Source of the DNA: an uncultured Pseudomonadota bacterium
GTDB lineage: Bacteria; Pseudomonadota; Gammaproteobacteria; Comchoanobacterales; Comchoanobacteraceae
Reading direction: 5' to 3'
Length of the DNA stretch: 47,170 nucleotides
Assembly (NCBI GenBank): GCA_913020085.1
Contig: CAJVZW010000010.1
Span: forward strand, 1 to 47,170
The notes beneath the pieces were generated by a model that had not been told where the DNA came from, made no database searches, and saw only the letters and a list, made by a program, of their open reading frames with translations. Below, one piece after another: positions 32,130 through 39,323 of this stretch. The position numbers and the translations under genes were made by a program. How positions within the stretch are numbered: the stretch's first letter is position 1; each line of letters opens with the position of its first letter.

Positions 32130-33444
32130 CCTGATCGGTAAGCGTATTAGTAGGCCTGTAACTGTGCGTGTTTGATTGAATATTCTGTTGTATCGGCCGG
32201 GAATGCATAGCAGTTAATTCATTACTGTGAACATATCTGTGATTTGATAAGTTGGGTGCTTTATATATCTTTTCGGTTAATTTAAGTGTTAGCAGTAAAG
32301 AGATGGACATAATAATGGTCATACTAATATTGCCGTGGTAAATGGATATTAACAGAGCGCTGAGCAGTAGGCTATTAACAAGTGCACTTTCAAACTTGTA
32401 CTGTCCAATTGCCTGTTCCATTCGCGTGCCGATATCAAATCGTCCATTTGGTAGTTTCTTTCTAACATCGGGATTGTTCTCAACTGCACTTGATTTATAA
32501 CACTCATAGTAATTTGCTAACAACTTCCCGTTGGTGCTTGTAAGAGAGTATTTTAGTTCTAAAATCTTAGCTGGAATAAAGCCACACGCACTAGTGAGGG
32601 TATCTTTGGCCTTGTCTGAGTACGCCAGCAGTTTTTTTAACGTGGGTGGGTGAAAATATGATACGGAGTTAAATACGCCTTCAACGTTCGGTTTCACATC
32701 AAGCTCTAACTCTTGAAGCTGAGCATATCCATTATCGACTTTGCTCATATAAACTGCGTCTATCTCACTATCAACCAGTAGGTAGGTCCTAAGAACAACA
32801 TTAACTTTTTCGTTGCTGACACTGATCCATGATGACCCAGATGCCACGGCATCAATTCTGATTGAGATATCGTTTTCTGGATCCTCATATCGGTTGCCGG
32901 CAAGTTCAGATAATTTTGCAATTAAGTTTTGGGGGCTGAAATGAAAGATTGCTTTGTATAAGGGGCTATTGTATTCAATCCCAGAGTAGTTTTTACAAAA
33001 GTTTGCTACCTGCCTTGCTAATGAATGGCTGGCATGATTTTTCGAATCAGAATACTCACTGGTTCTCCAAACTTGTAACACATTGCCTGTAAAGTTATCA
33101 GCATCGTTATCCACAATATTTTTTTCAAACACAAGCACGCACTCGTGGCCCAAGTGTTTCTCCATTACTGCGAGATTATCAACAAATTTTTGGTTTGGGA
33201 GATCAAGTGAACTTTTTGACCTAGGGTGATTTGCAATATAAATATTCCCACACTTTTGATATAGACCCCTGAAGCAAATGAGACAGCGCTTTTTATCTTG
33301 TGATAAAAATCGGACAGTTTGCCGGGTGAAATCAAATAAAAAGTTTTGATAGCCGTTATTGCTATCATAGCTAATATCAATCCAATTAAGGAATAATTCA
33401 CTCTTATTGGGGTCATTATTGAGCTGCTGACGAAAATAATACAT
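32125..33444 (-). CDS. Unknown 439-residue protein with C-terminal membrane hairpin
   Basis: I do not recognise this protein. A large soluble part (about 1-345) contains a Cys trio RCLICFRGLYQKC (54, 57, 65) that could bind metal. It is followed by a hydrophobic hairpin (about 353-389; two short helices with YHGNIS between) and a 50-residue hydrophilic tail rich in His, Asn and Gln. There is no signal peptide. Codon use looks like its neighbours. It reads in the same direction as recD2 and has its own -10-like sequence upstream. The soluble body-hairpin-tail layout is seen in some effectors of intracellular bacteria that insert in host membranes, but nothing in the sequence proves secretion. 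Confidence 0.7.
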   Translation of the reverse strand: MYYFRQQLNNDPNKSELFLNWIDISYDSNNGYQNFLFDFTRQTVRFLSQDKKRCLICFRGLYQKCGNIYIANHPRSKSSLDLPNQKFVDNLAVMEKHLGHECVLVFEKNIVDNDADNFTGNVLQVWRTSEYSDSKNHASHSLARQVANFCKNYSGIEYNSPLYKAIFHFSPQNLIAKLSELAGNRYEDPENDISIRIDAVASGSSWISVSNEKVNVVLRTYLLVDSEIDAVYMSKVDNGYAQLQELELDVKPNVEGVFNSVSYFHPPTLKKLLAYSDKAKDTLTSACGFIPAKILELKYSLTSTNGKLLANYYECYKSSAVENNPDVRKKLPNGRFDIGTRMEQAIGQYKFESALVNSLLLSALLISIYHGNISMTIIMSISLLLTLKLTEKIYKAPNLSNHRYVHSNELTAMHSRPIQQNIQSNTHSYRPTNTLTDQV

Positions 33445-33462
33445 ATTCTGGGTTCCGATGTT

Positions 33463-33468
33463 ATTATA
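33463..33468 (-). promoter_or_regulatory. -10 box for the unknown 439-residue protein gene
   Basis: Minus-strand TATAAT at 33468-33463, 18 nt before the ATG at 33444. The region at -35 spacing (AGAGAT) is not a good match, so the call is tentative. Confidence 0.4.
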
Positions 33469-33490
33469 TTCTAGTACAAATTTTTATCTC

Positions 33491-33519
33491 TTGCAGACGG
33501 TCGCAAATATTATTATTAT
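33491..33519 (+). promoter_or_regulatory. Promoter for mdh-lgt
   Basis: TTGCAG (33491-33496) and TATTAT (33514-33519) are spaced 17 nt apart, 24 nt before the mdh ATG. A second TATTAT overlaps at 33511-33516. The divergent -10 box of the unknown gene lies just upstream. Confidence 0.5.
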
Positions 33520-33543
33520 CAAGTGAAAATTCGGAAAAAATTT

Positions 33544-34527
33544 ATGGAACCAATTAAAGTTGTTATTACAGGTGCTGCCGGTCAGATTGGATATCAATTA
33601 ATCTATCGGATTGCTTCAGGTGAGGTCTTTGGTCCTGACCAGCCATTGATATTACAGCTTCTTGAGCTTGAAGCAGCTATGCCAGCACTCAAGGGTGTTG
33701 TAATGGAGATTGATGATTGCGCATCTTCACTGGTTCATGACATTGTATATACATCCGATTTGAAAGAAGCATTTAATGGAGCTGATTATGCATTTCTTGT
33801 TGGTTCAGTGCCTCGTAAAGCAGGCATGGAAAGAGCTGACCTATTATCCATTAATGCCGGGGTGTTTATCGATCAAGGGCGTGCTATTAATCAATATGCC
33901 AGTAGAGATGTGAAGGTTCTTGTTGTTGGAAACCCATGTAATACAAACTGCTTGATTGCTGCATCTACTGCTTCGGATTTATCCCCTCATCAATTTTTTG
34001 CGATGACATTGCTTGATGAGTACCGGGCCACAACACAGCTTGCGCGAAAAGCAAATGTACATCATTCAAAAATTGAGAACTGTATTATCTTCGGAAATCA
34101 CTCCTCTACATTATTTCCTGATTATTGGCATACATTGGTTGATGGTAAGCCAATTGTTGACCTGATTAAAAGTCCAAAGTGGTTTGAAGAGGAATTCATT
34201 TCAACCATTCAGGGCCGTGGTGCTGCGATTATCCAAGCAAGAGGAGCATCATCTGCGGCATCTGCTGCAAATGCGGCCGTTGGAACAATGAAAAAGATCG
34301 TGATGGGATCTGAGACACCATTCTCTGTTGCCATTTACTCACAAGGTGAGTATGGATCAACGCCAGGTACCTATGTCTCAATGCCCTGTACTTCTGTGGA
34401 TGGAAAAGTAACACCAATTACTGACTGGAAACACAATCCGCTGGCACAAGATCGTATGAAGGCAACTTTTGAAGAGCTAGAAAAAGAGCGACAGACTTTA
34501 AGGGCACTTGGTTTACTCAATGACTGA
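33544..34527 (+). CDS. mdh: Malate dehydrogenase
   Basis: Interconverts malate and oxaloacetate with NAD in the TCA cycle. At 327 residues it belongs to the longer cytosolic-type group, as in Mycobacterium and many proteobacteria, and not to the 312-residue E. coli type. Motifs: Rossmann [10 protein letters not shown] at residues 10-19, the substrate Arg in [20 protein letters not shown] (usually GNPANTN), the second Arg in TLLDEYRA, and the catalytic His in [10 protein letters not shown]. The ATG at 33544 (MEPIKVVIT) matches the family start; a GTG at 33523 extends the frame by seven codons. The lgt ATG overlaps its end by 8 bp. Confidence 0.95.
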   Translation: MEPIKVVITGAAGQIGYQLIYRIASGEVFGPDQPLILQLLELEAAMPALKGVVMEIDDCASSLVHDIVYTSDLKEAFNGADYAFLVGSVPRKAGMERADLLSINAGVFIDQGRAINQYASRDVKVLVVGNPCNTNCLIAASTASDLSPHQFFAMTLLDEYRATTQLARKANVHHSKIENCIIFGNHSSTLFPDYWHTLVDGKPIVDLIKSPKWFEEEFISTIQGRGAAIIQARGASSAASAANAAVGTMKKIVMGSETPFSVAIYSQGEYGSTPGTYVSMPCTSVDGKVTPITDWKHNPLAQDRMKATFEELEKERQTLRALGLLND

Positions 34528-35305
34528 TGCAGTATGGATGAGCCCTATTGCATTTAGCATTGGGTTTATAGATATACGATGGTACTCATTGGCTTATATT
34601 ATGGGCTTTCTTATTGCATTTGCGATCGCAAAGTACCATTACTTCCCTAAGCATAAATTGTCTATCGATTATCTTGACCCTTTTTTTAGCAGTGTCATCA
34701 TAGGCGTTATATTGGGTGGTCGGCTGGGCCATGTGGTGTTTTATGATATTCACCGTTATATTGCCGATCCTGTCGAGGTCTTGAGAGTTTGGCACGGAGG
34801 GATGTCTTTTCATGGCGCCCTTGTTGGTGTCATGGTTGCTATTTTCTATATGAATTATCGCTACCGTATAAATATCTGGTTGATGAGTGATTTTGTATGC
34901 CTCACTGCACCAATTGGGATATTTTTTGGTAGGGTTGCAAATTTTATCAACGGGGAATTGGTAGGGCGTGTTACAGATGTGCCTTGGGCAATTGTTTTTC
35001 CTCACGTAGACATGCTTCCTAGGCACCCATCTCAAATTTATGAGGCAATATTCGAGGGATTGTTATTGGGCATAATTCTTCAGTTTATTAGTTATCGTAA
35101 TCCACCCAAGGGGGTCATAACCGCACTCTTTTTTATGATTTATGGGGGAATGCGATTTACCTTACAATTCTTCAGAGTAGCAGAAAATCCATACGGGCTT
35201 ATGTTGTTTAATCTTGATATGGGTCAGTGGCTGAGTATTATTATGCTTTGTGCTGGTGTAATATTGTTGACATTAAACCTGAGACAGCATAAGAACAATT
35301 CCTAA
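34520..35305 (+). CDS. lgt: Prolipoprotein diacylglyceryl transferase
   Basis: Lgt attaches diacylglycerol from phosphatidylglycerol to the lipobox Cys of prolipoproteins, an inner-membrane step before Lsp, Lnt and the Lol pathway. The 261-residue protein has seven membrane helices and the essential blocks HGGMSFHG (His of the HGGL motif), the signature [14 protein letters not shown] (about 137-150) with its Arg and Asn, and MRFTLQFFR near the C-terminus. It is shorter than E. coli Lgt (291). The ATG at 34520 lies in the mdh 3' end. The last 33 bp overlap the convergent ZIP transporter gene. Confidence 0.95.
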   Translation: MTDAVWMSPIAFSIGFIDIRWYSLAYIMGFLIAFAIAKYHYFPKHKLSIDYLDPFFSSVIIGVILGGRLGHVVFYDIHRYIADPVEVLRVWHGGMSFHGALVGVMVAIFYMNYRYRINIWLMSDFVCLTAPIGIFFGRVANFINGELVGRVTDVPWAIVFPHVDMLPRHPSQIYEAIFEGLLLGIILQFISYRNPPKGVITALFFMIYGGMRFTLQFFRVAENPYGLMLFNLDMGQWLSIIMLCAGVILLTLNLRQHKNNS

Positions 35306-35977
35306 ACCGATACAGCTGTAACTATTTAATCGATGTGAGCAGGTTTTATCGTGTGCTCTGAAGTTACAGAAAATCACAAGGAAAATTAGGCTCATTACAG
35401 TCAGCAAATCAAATAATAATTCAGCTTGGTGAATCCAAGAGAAATTTGAGTGAAGGTAAATCCCAGCTTCAAAGCTAAGAAATATTACCAGAGAGTTTAT
35501 AAGGACAAACCAGGTTGTAACATAAGGCTTATCAGTTAGCTGGCTGATTTGGTTACTAAAGCAAAAACACTCAATTGTTTTGTGGATAAGAATGGAGATT
35601 ACAACCAGGGAGTGCCCAAGAGCAGTATTTACGCCTAGAGCAACGCCCTCAACCAAAGAGTGGAAAAGAAAAATAGATGCAGTGCCGCCAAGCACATAAT
35701 GATTTATTTTCTCAATTTTATTTCCAAGATAAACGGCAACGATTATAGGCGCGGCAAGAATCATAATTAGTGAAAATACTGTTCCACCGTCATGTGTCCA
35801 ATGCTCGTGTAAGTGAGGTAAAAGGTTGAAAGTAATTAATCCAATAATCAGACCATCAGATAAGTTATTTGCATTTTTCTGAAGTGCGTTAGAGAAAAGT
35901 AAGTTGATTGCTGCACCTAGGTATCCAAACAGCATTGATTGTGAAAATAAAAATACGGCTAAAAAATGGGGCATCAT
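35273..35977 (-). CDS. ZIP-family metal transporter
   Basis: A 234-residue inner-membrane protein with about eight helices. The metal-binding helices of the ZIP family are recognisable: FHSLVEGVALG (His106, Glu110) and IHKTIECF (His132, Glu136), plus a His-rich loop NLLPHLHEHW (about 51-60). ZIP proteins bring Zn, Fe or Mn into the cytosol. The second motif has Cys where most have Gly (HKxPEG), and the protein is short compared with ZupT (257). The metal cannot be predicted. It is convergent with lgt and lies just downstream of the AzgA-like gene on the same strand. Confidence 0.75.
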   Translation of the reverse strand: MMPHFLAVFLFSQSMLFGYLGAAINLLFSNALQKNANNLSDGLIIGLITFNLLPHLHEHWTHDGGTVFSLIMILAAPIIVAVYLGNKIEKINHYVLGGTASIFLFHSLVEGVALGVNTALGHSLVVISILIHKTIECFCFSNQISQLTDKPYVTTWFVLINSLVIFLSFEAGIYLHSNFSWIHQAELLFDLLTVMSLIFLVIFCNFRAHDKTCSHRLNSYSCIGLGIVLMLSQV

Positions 35978-36009
35978 AAATAATCAAATAATATCAGTGG
36001 CTTAATCTA

Positions 36010-37279
36010 TCATATCGCGGTTAGAAAAGATAGGTGTAGCACAAAAATAAGTGCCCAAAACGTAAAATTTCTTATAAAATCTTCACTCTTAATATACCCT
36101 CGGGCTGTGCCATACATATGTACAAGGACAGAAATAAGAGCGATTGCTTCGACATAACTTACTTTCAAGAAAATAAATGAAGCCAGTGCAACCAGCAAAG
36201 TGATAAGAATATAGGGGCCGTGGTCAATTAGAAAATTATATAAAATAAGATAAACTAAATACAGGCTGAAGCATAAAGCAAATTGAGACACATTAATACT
36301 GACAGCGTTTAAGATAATACTTGTTACAACAAAGCATAGGCCGCTCACCAAAGGGATATAGCGGCTTCCAGGCAACTTAAAATTACCTGCAAGATTTTCA
36401 AAATAGACAATCGCAGTACCAATGCCTAATATGCCTGATAGTGTGCTATTTATGCCTACTGTTGAACGAATCGCATCAACTTGTTCTTTTGTATCAATCT
36501 CAAGCGGTTTGCTAATGACTGTCATACAGGTGGATATATCTATAATTAAAATTACTAACAAAGATAAGCTTGAGAGCACAAGCCGAAGAAGGTATGTGGG
36601 GGTAATATCTGGCAGTGAGTAGTCGATTAATCGATAAGAAAGATGCAGGCCTTGGTACTCATGTGTCGCAAGCAATAAAATGAGAAATACTAGAATAGGG
36701 CCAAAATCATATTTTAGCAGATGAATCATAATTAGGATTCCAAGACAAAGCAGGGGTGAGTAAATGTCCACATGATCAAGGGTCTGGATTAATTTTGAGG
36801 ATTCAAGAAGTAAAAGAGCGCAAAAACATGATGCAGTTGCAAGTCCAGGTTGATAGACCAAGTATTTCTTTATAAACGCTATCCAGTCAAATTGACTGAT
36901 AACAAGTAATAAGATTCCGCAGGATGAGAAGATAAATGGTATGTCGGCATCTGTAATACTGCCAGTGCGAATCTCGTTATTGAAGAATAATAGCGGCGCA
37001 ATACCAAGTCCTATTAGAATTTTTGTATCCATCAGATAACAGATAGTGCACAGCAATGCTTGAAATAGCATTAATTGCCATGTTTCAATAGGCGCGTGAA
37101 CTAAACTTTTTATAGAGAATATTGTAAAGAAGCAACAAGAAAAAATACTGGTTCCAGCGATAGCAATTTTCGATGGTGAAATACGCGTATCCATATCCCA
37201 TCATAGAGATTAGTGAGCTAAAAATAAAGGTAATTGTTCCTCTTCTTTGAAAAAATACATCACAGAAGTGGTTACTCAC
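36010..37279 (-). pseudogene. AzgA-like purine permease, frameshifted near the N-terminus
   Basis: NCS2/AzgA-type permease for adenine, guanine or hypoxanthine. The main frame (37194-36010, 394 residues, about 12 helices) aligns along its length with E. coli AzgA homologues: KILIGLGIAPLLFF with the ANLPVALAPAMGLNAFF block, GILGIGTAIVYFENLAG with GSFIGTSSVTAYIESSSG, and VEAIALISVLVHMYGTARG with the EGIALGF block. The missing N-terminus is encoded in another frame from a GTG at 37279 (FFQRRGTITFIFSSLISMMG, then YGYAYF), which matches the ERxFKLREHGTT...LTMVYIVF start. That GTG has AGGGA 6 nt upstream, while the ATG at 37194 has no ribosome binding site and a stop just before it. The frame change falls near 37177-37186. 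Several substrate-helix residues also differ. It could be a decaying gene, an assembly error or recoding. Confidence 0.72.
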
Positions 37280-37300
37280 TGAAGTTCCCTAAAATGGTAC

Positions 37301-37306
37301 TATAAT
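37301..37306 (+). promoter_or_regulatory. -10 box for the putative esterase gene
   Basis: TATAAT at 37301-37306, 28 nt before the ATG at 37334; a second TATAAT lies at 37314-37319. No good -35 box is seen. The ribosome binding site AAGGA precedes the ATG by 9 nt. Confidence 0.4.
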
Positions 37307-37333
37307 TAGCGTTTATAATAAGGATTAATAACA

Positions 37334-38278
37334 ATGAGTAGCCATTATTATGTTCATGGTTTAGGTCAGACGCAATGTTTCAGTAAAGCGGGTCAGTGTT
37401 TGCATTATCAAGTTGATAGAAATCGTCCATGGCCTGAATTCTCATCGCAACTTTTAAGAGATTTCCAGAAGATACCACCACGCTCAACCATTTATGCTTA
37501 TAGTCTTGGTGGTTTACTGACCCTTGATATTTTAATTAAATATCCGTCCATACGAGATAAGATTGCATCTTTAAACTTAATTGCAGTGCCATTATTGGGC
37601 AGTTATGTGGCGCCATTTTGTAATACTACACTGAGAAAAATTATCGGCACCTTCTTTCCATTGCCTCAGTATCTCGCATTTGATCAATTTATGGACTCCA
37701 TTAGTCCATTCTCAAAAGAGTGTCTTTCGACATATCAGGGACTAAAGCAGTTATCAAACATTGAAATATTTTGGTTTGTTGGGCTTGGCGAAACACCATA
37801 CATTTACGGGAGCTATGGGGATAATGATGGTGTTATAGATGCTGCATTGGCTCATCCAGTGCAGTGTCGAGTATCAATCGGTAAAAAGGTGATAGCAACG
37901 CATAATCATGCAAACGTGTCATTTTGCCAGCATGCTAATCACCTTGATATCAACCAGTATATATCTCATTGGCAAGCACAAAAAACTTGGTGTCAGAAGA
38001 CAAATTTTAAACAGGTTTGGTTATTTGATCATAGCGATGGTGTTGAGCTCATTAGGTTTAAGTCAAAAAATTATGAAATAAATGTTTCCCAGGCAGCCAA
38101 TATTTGTATCAACGGGAAATATTATTCCGCGGTCAATGTTCCAAGTGATTTTCTTGACTCAGATGTGTGGCTTTATAGAAACTATTGTTGGCAGGTTATC
38201 CCTGCTTTGCCTGAAAAAGACCGGCTATCATATCCCATTATTCGTTATCACGAGTTTCTTTATCATCAAGAAGTTTAG
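37334..38278 (+). CDS. Putative alpha/beta-hydrolase esterase or lipase
   Basis: 314 residues. The nucleophile elbow reads YAYSLGG with Ser57, after an N-terminal strand starting YYVHGLGQTQCF. GDNDGVID (about 162-169; Asp165) resembles the NDGVV acid motif of bacterial lipases, and ATHNHANV supplies His190 or His192 as the likely catalytic base. The first 200 residues make the hydrolase; the rest (about 205-314) is of unknown fold. There is no clear signal peptide. It is a single-gene unit between the AzgA-like gene and a convergent unknown gene that overlaps its last 41 bp. The substrate is unknown. Confidence 0.7.
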   Translation: MSSHYYVHGLGQTQCFSKAGQCLHYQVDRNRPWPEFSSQLLRDFQKIPPRSTIYAYSLGGLLTLDILIKYPSIRDKIASLNLIAVPLLGSYVAPFCNTTLRKIIGTFFPLPQYLAFDQFMDSISPFSKECLSTYQGLKQLSNIEIFWFVGLGETPYIYGSYGDNDGVIDAALAHPVQCRVSIGKKVIATHNHANVSFCQHANHLDINQYISHWQAQKTWCQKTNFKQVWLFDHSDGVELIRFKSKNYEINVSQAANICINGKYYSAVNVPSDFLDSDVWLYRNYCWQVIPALPEKDRLSYPIIRYHEFLYHQEV

Positions 38279-39278
38279 CTTCATCGGCGCTCACTTCATG
38301 TTTAATCGGTAGGCGAGCATCCTCTATTTTCTCGAGGAGTTTCTCCATTTTGAAGTGGATACTATTCAGGCCCTTGTGTAATTGATCGTGATTAAATTCA
38401 ATCGGTCGGAATTTGTCATGTGCAACAATTTTATTTAATTTTTCTTTGTTTTTTTGATAGATACGTTTTGAGATTCGTTTGATATCTTTTTCTGTTAGCA
38501 GATCAGTGGAAGTATCAAGCTTCTCCCCCTTGATTGTTTTGATTTTACTCAGTAGTAACAGTGTGGTTGAGATGTTATAGAATTTTGAAATAATATTATT
38601 TCCCCATGAGCACTGATAAACTAACCATTTAACGTCTCTTGCTGAGGGAGCCAGTGAAAAGTAATCTGCATACTCTGATAGTTCATCAATATTATGGCAA
38701 TGAAATATTGAATCTTCGGGATCTAGTTTCAGATCTTGGCCAAACTCTTTTGCAACCTCTTCCCCTGTTTGAACGCATGTATTGATTAGATCGTCTTTCA
38801 TATCGATATTGTTGTTATACCAATCATATGCTGTGTGTACACAGTAATTAAGATGGTTGACTAATGTTTTTTGAAGATCCCCACCATATGTTTGTGCTAC
38901 CTCATCCCCTTTGTGTGCCAGACTATGAAGTAATTCTGACACCCGGTCTTTCTCGGCTGGTTCAAGTTTTGCAATTTCATCGTAGTCAATTTTCTGAAAA
39001 TAGTCCTGGATTTTTTCATAGTCTTTATCTAGCATCCATCGAAGTGATGCACTGGTCGTAAGCTCAACTGAGAGAAGAACCAGTTTGTAGGAAAGATAGG
39101 TTTCTATCGCAATGGGATCGTGCTTTCCGTATATGTTGTCCTCTTTCATTTCTCCAATAATGTGTGCATGAAGGGCTTGATCATATTTTGCATGCAGAAG
39201 ATTACTTATAAGCTCGGATATTTGCTGATTAAATGTGCATGACATGTATGAGTATGAATTTGTTTTAATAGCCATCAT
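38238..39278 (-). CDS. Unknown helical protein with acidic C-terminal tail
   Basis: I do not recognise this protein. It has 346 residues, is predicted mostly helical and soluble, and has no clear membrane segment or signal peptide; the strongest hydrophobic stretch is short (TTLLLLSKI, about 240). The C-terminal 30 residues are highly charged and acidic (EVSADEAKLLDDKETRDNE). Two ATG codons lie next to each other (39278 and 39275); GGA upstream fits the second slightly better. It has its own extended -10 promoter. The 3' end overlaps the convergent esterase gene by 41 bp. An acidic tail of this type occurs in Dot/Icm effectors of Legionella and Coxiella, which is suggestive only. Confidence 0.68.
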   Translation of the reverse strand: MMAIKTNSYSYMSCTFNQQISELISNLLHAKYDQALHAHIIGEMKEDNIYGKHDPIAIETYLSYKLVLLSVELTTSASLRWMLDKDYEKIQDYFQKIDYDEIAKLEPAEKDRVSELLHSLAHKGDEVAQTYGGDLQKTLVNHLNYCVHTAYDWYNNNIDMKDDLINTCVQTGEEVAKEFGQDLKLDPEDSIFHCHNIDELSEYADYFSLAPSARDVKWLVYQCSWGNNIISKFYNISTTLLLLSKIKTIKGEKLDTSTDLLTEKDIKRISKRIYQKNKEKLNKIVAHDKFRPIEFNHDQLHKGLNSIHFKMEKLLEKIEDARLPIKHEVSADEAKLLDDKETRDNE

Positions 39279-39292
39279 TATTCCAATTGTAC

Positions 39293-39304
39293 TTCTTATA
39301 AGAA
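39293..39304. repeat. 12-bp palindrome at the promoter of the unknown helical protein
   Basis: TTCTTATAAGAA is a perfect palindrome placed at the expected transcription start, between the -10 box and the ATG. It could be a repressor site. No second copy was found by eye. Confidence 0.35.
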
Positions 39305-39312
39305 TTATAGCA
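39304..39312 (-). promoter_or_regulatory. Extended -10 promoter
   Basis: On the minus strand TGCTATAAT (39312-39304) is a perfect extended -10 element (TGn-TATAAT), about 25 nt before the start codon of the unknown 346-residue protein. No -35 box is needed for such promoters, and none is seen. It overlaps the palindrome at 39293-39304 by one base and lies 12 bp beyond the mfd stop. Confidence 0.6.
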
Positions 39313-39323
39313 CACGGACAAGA

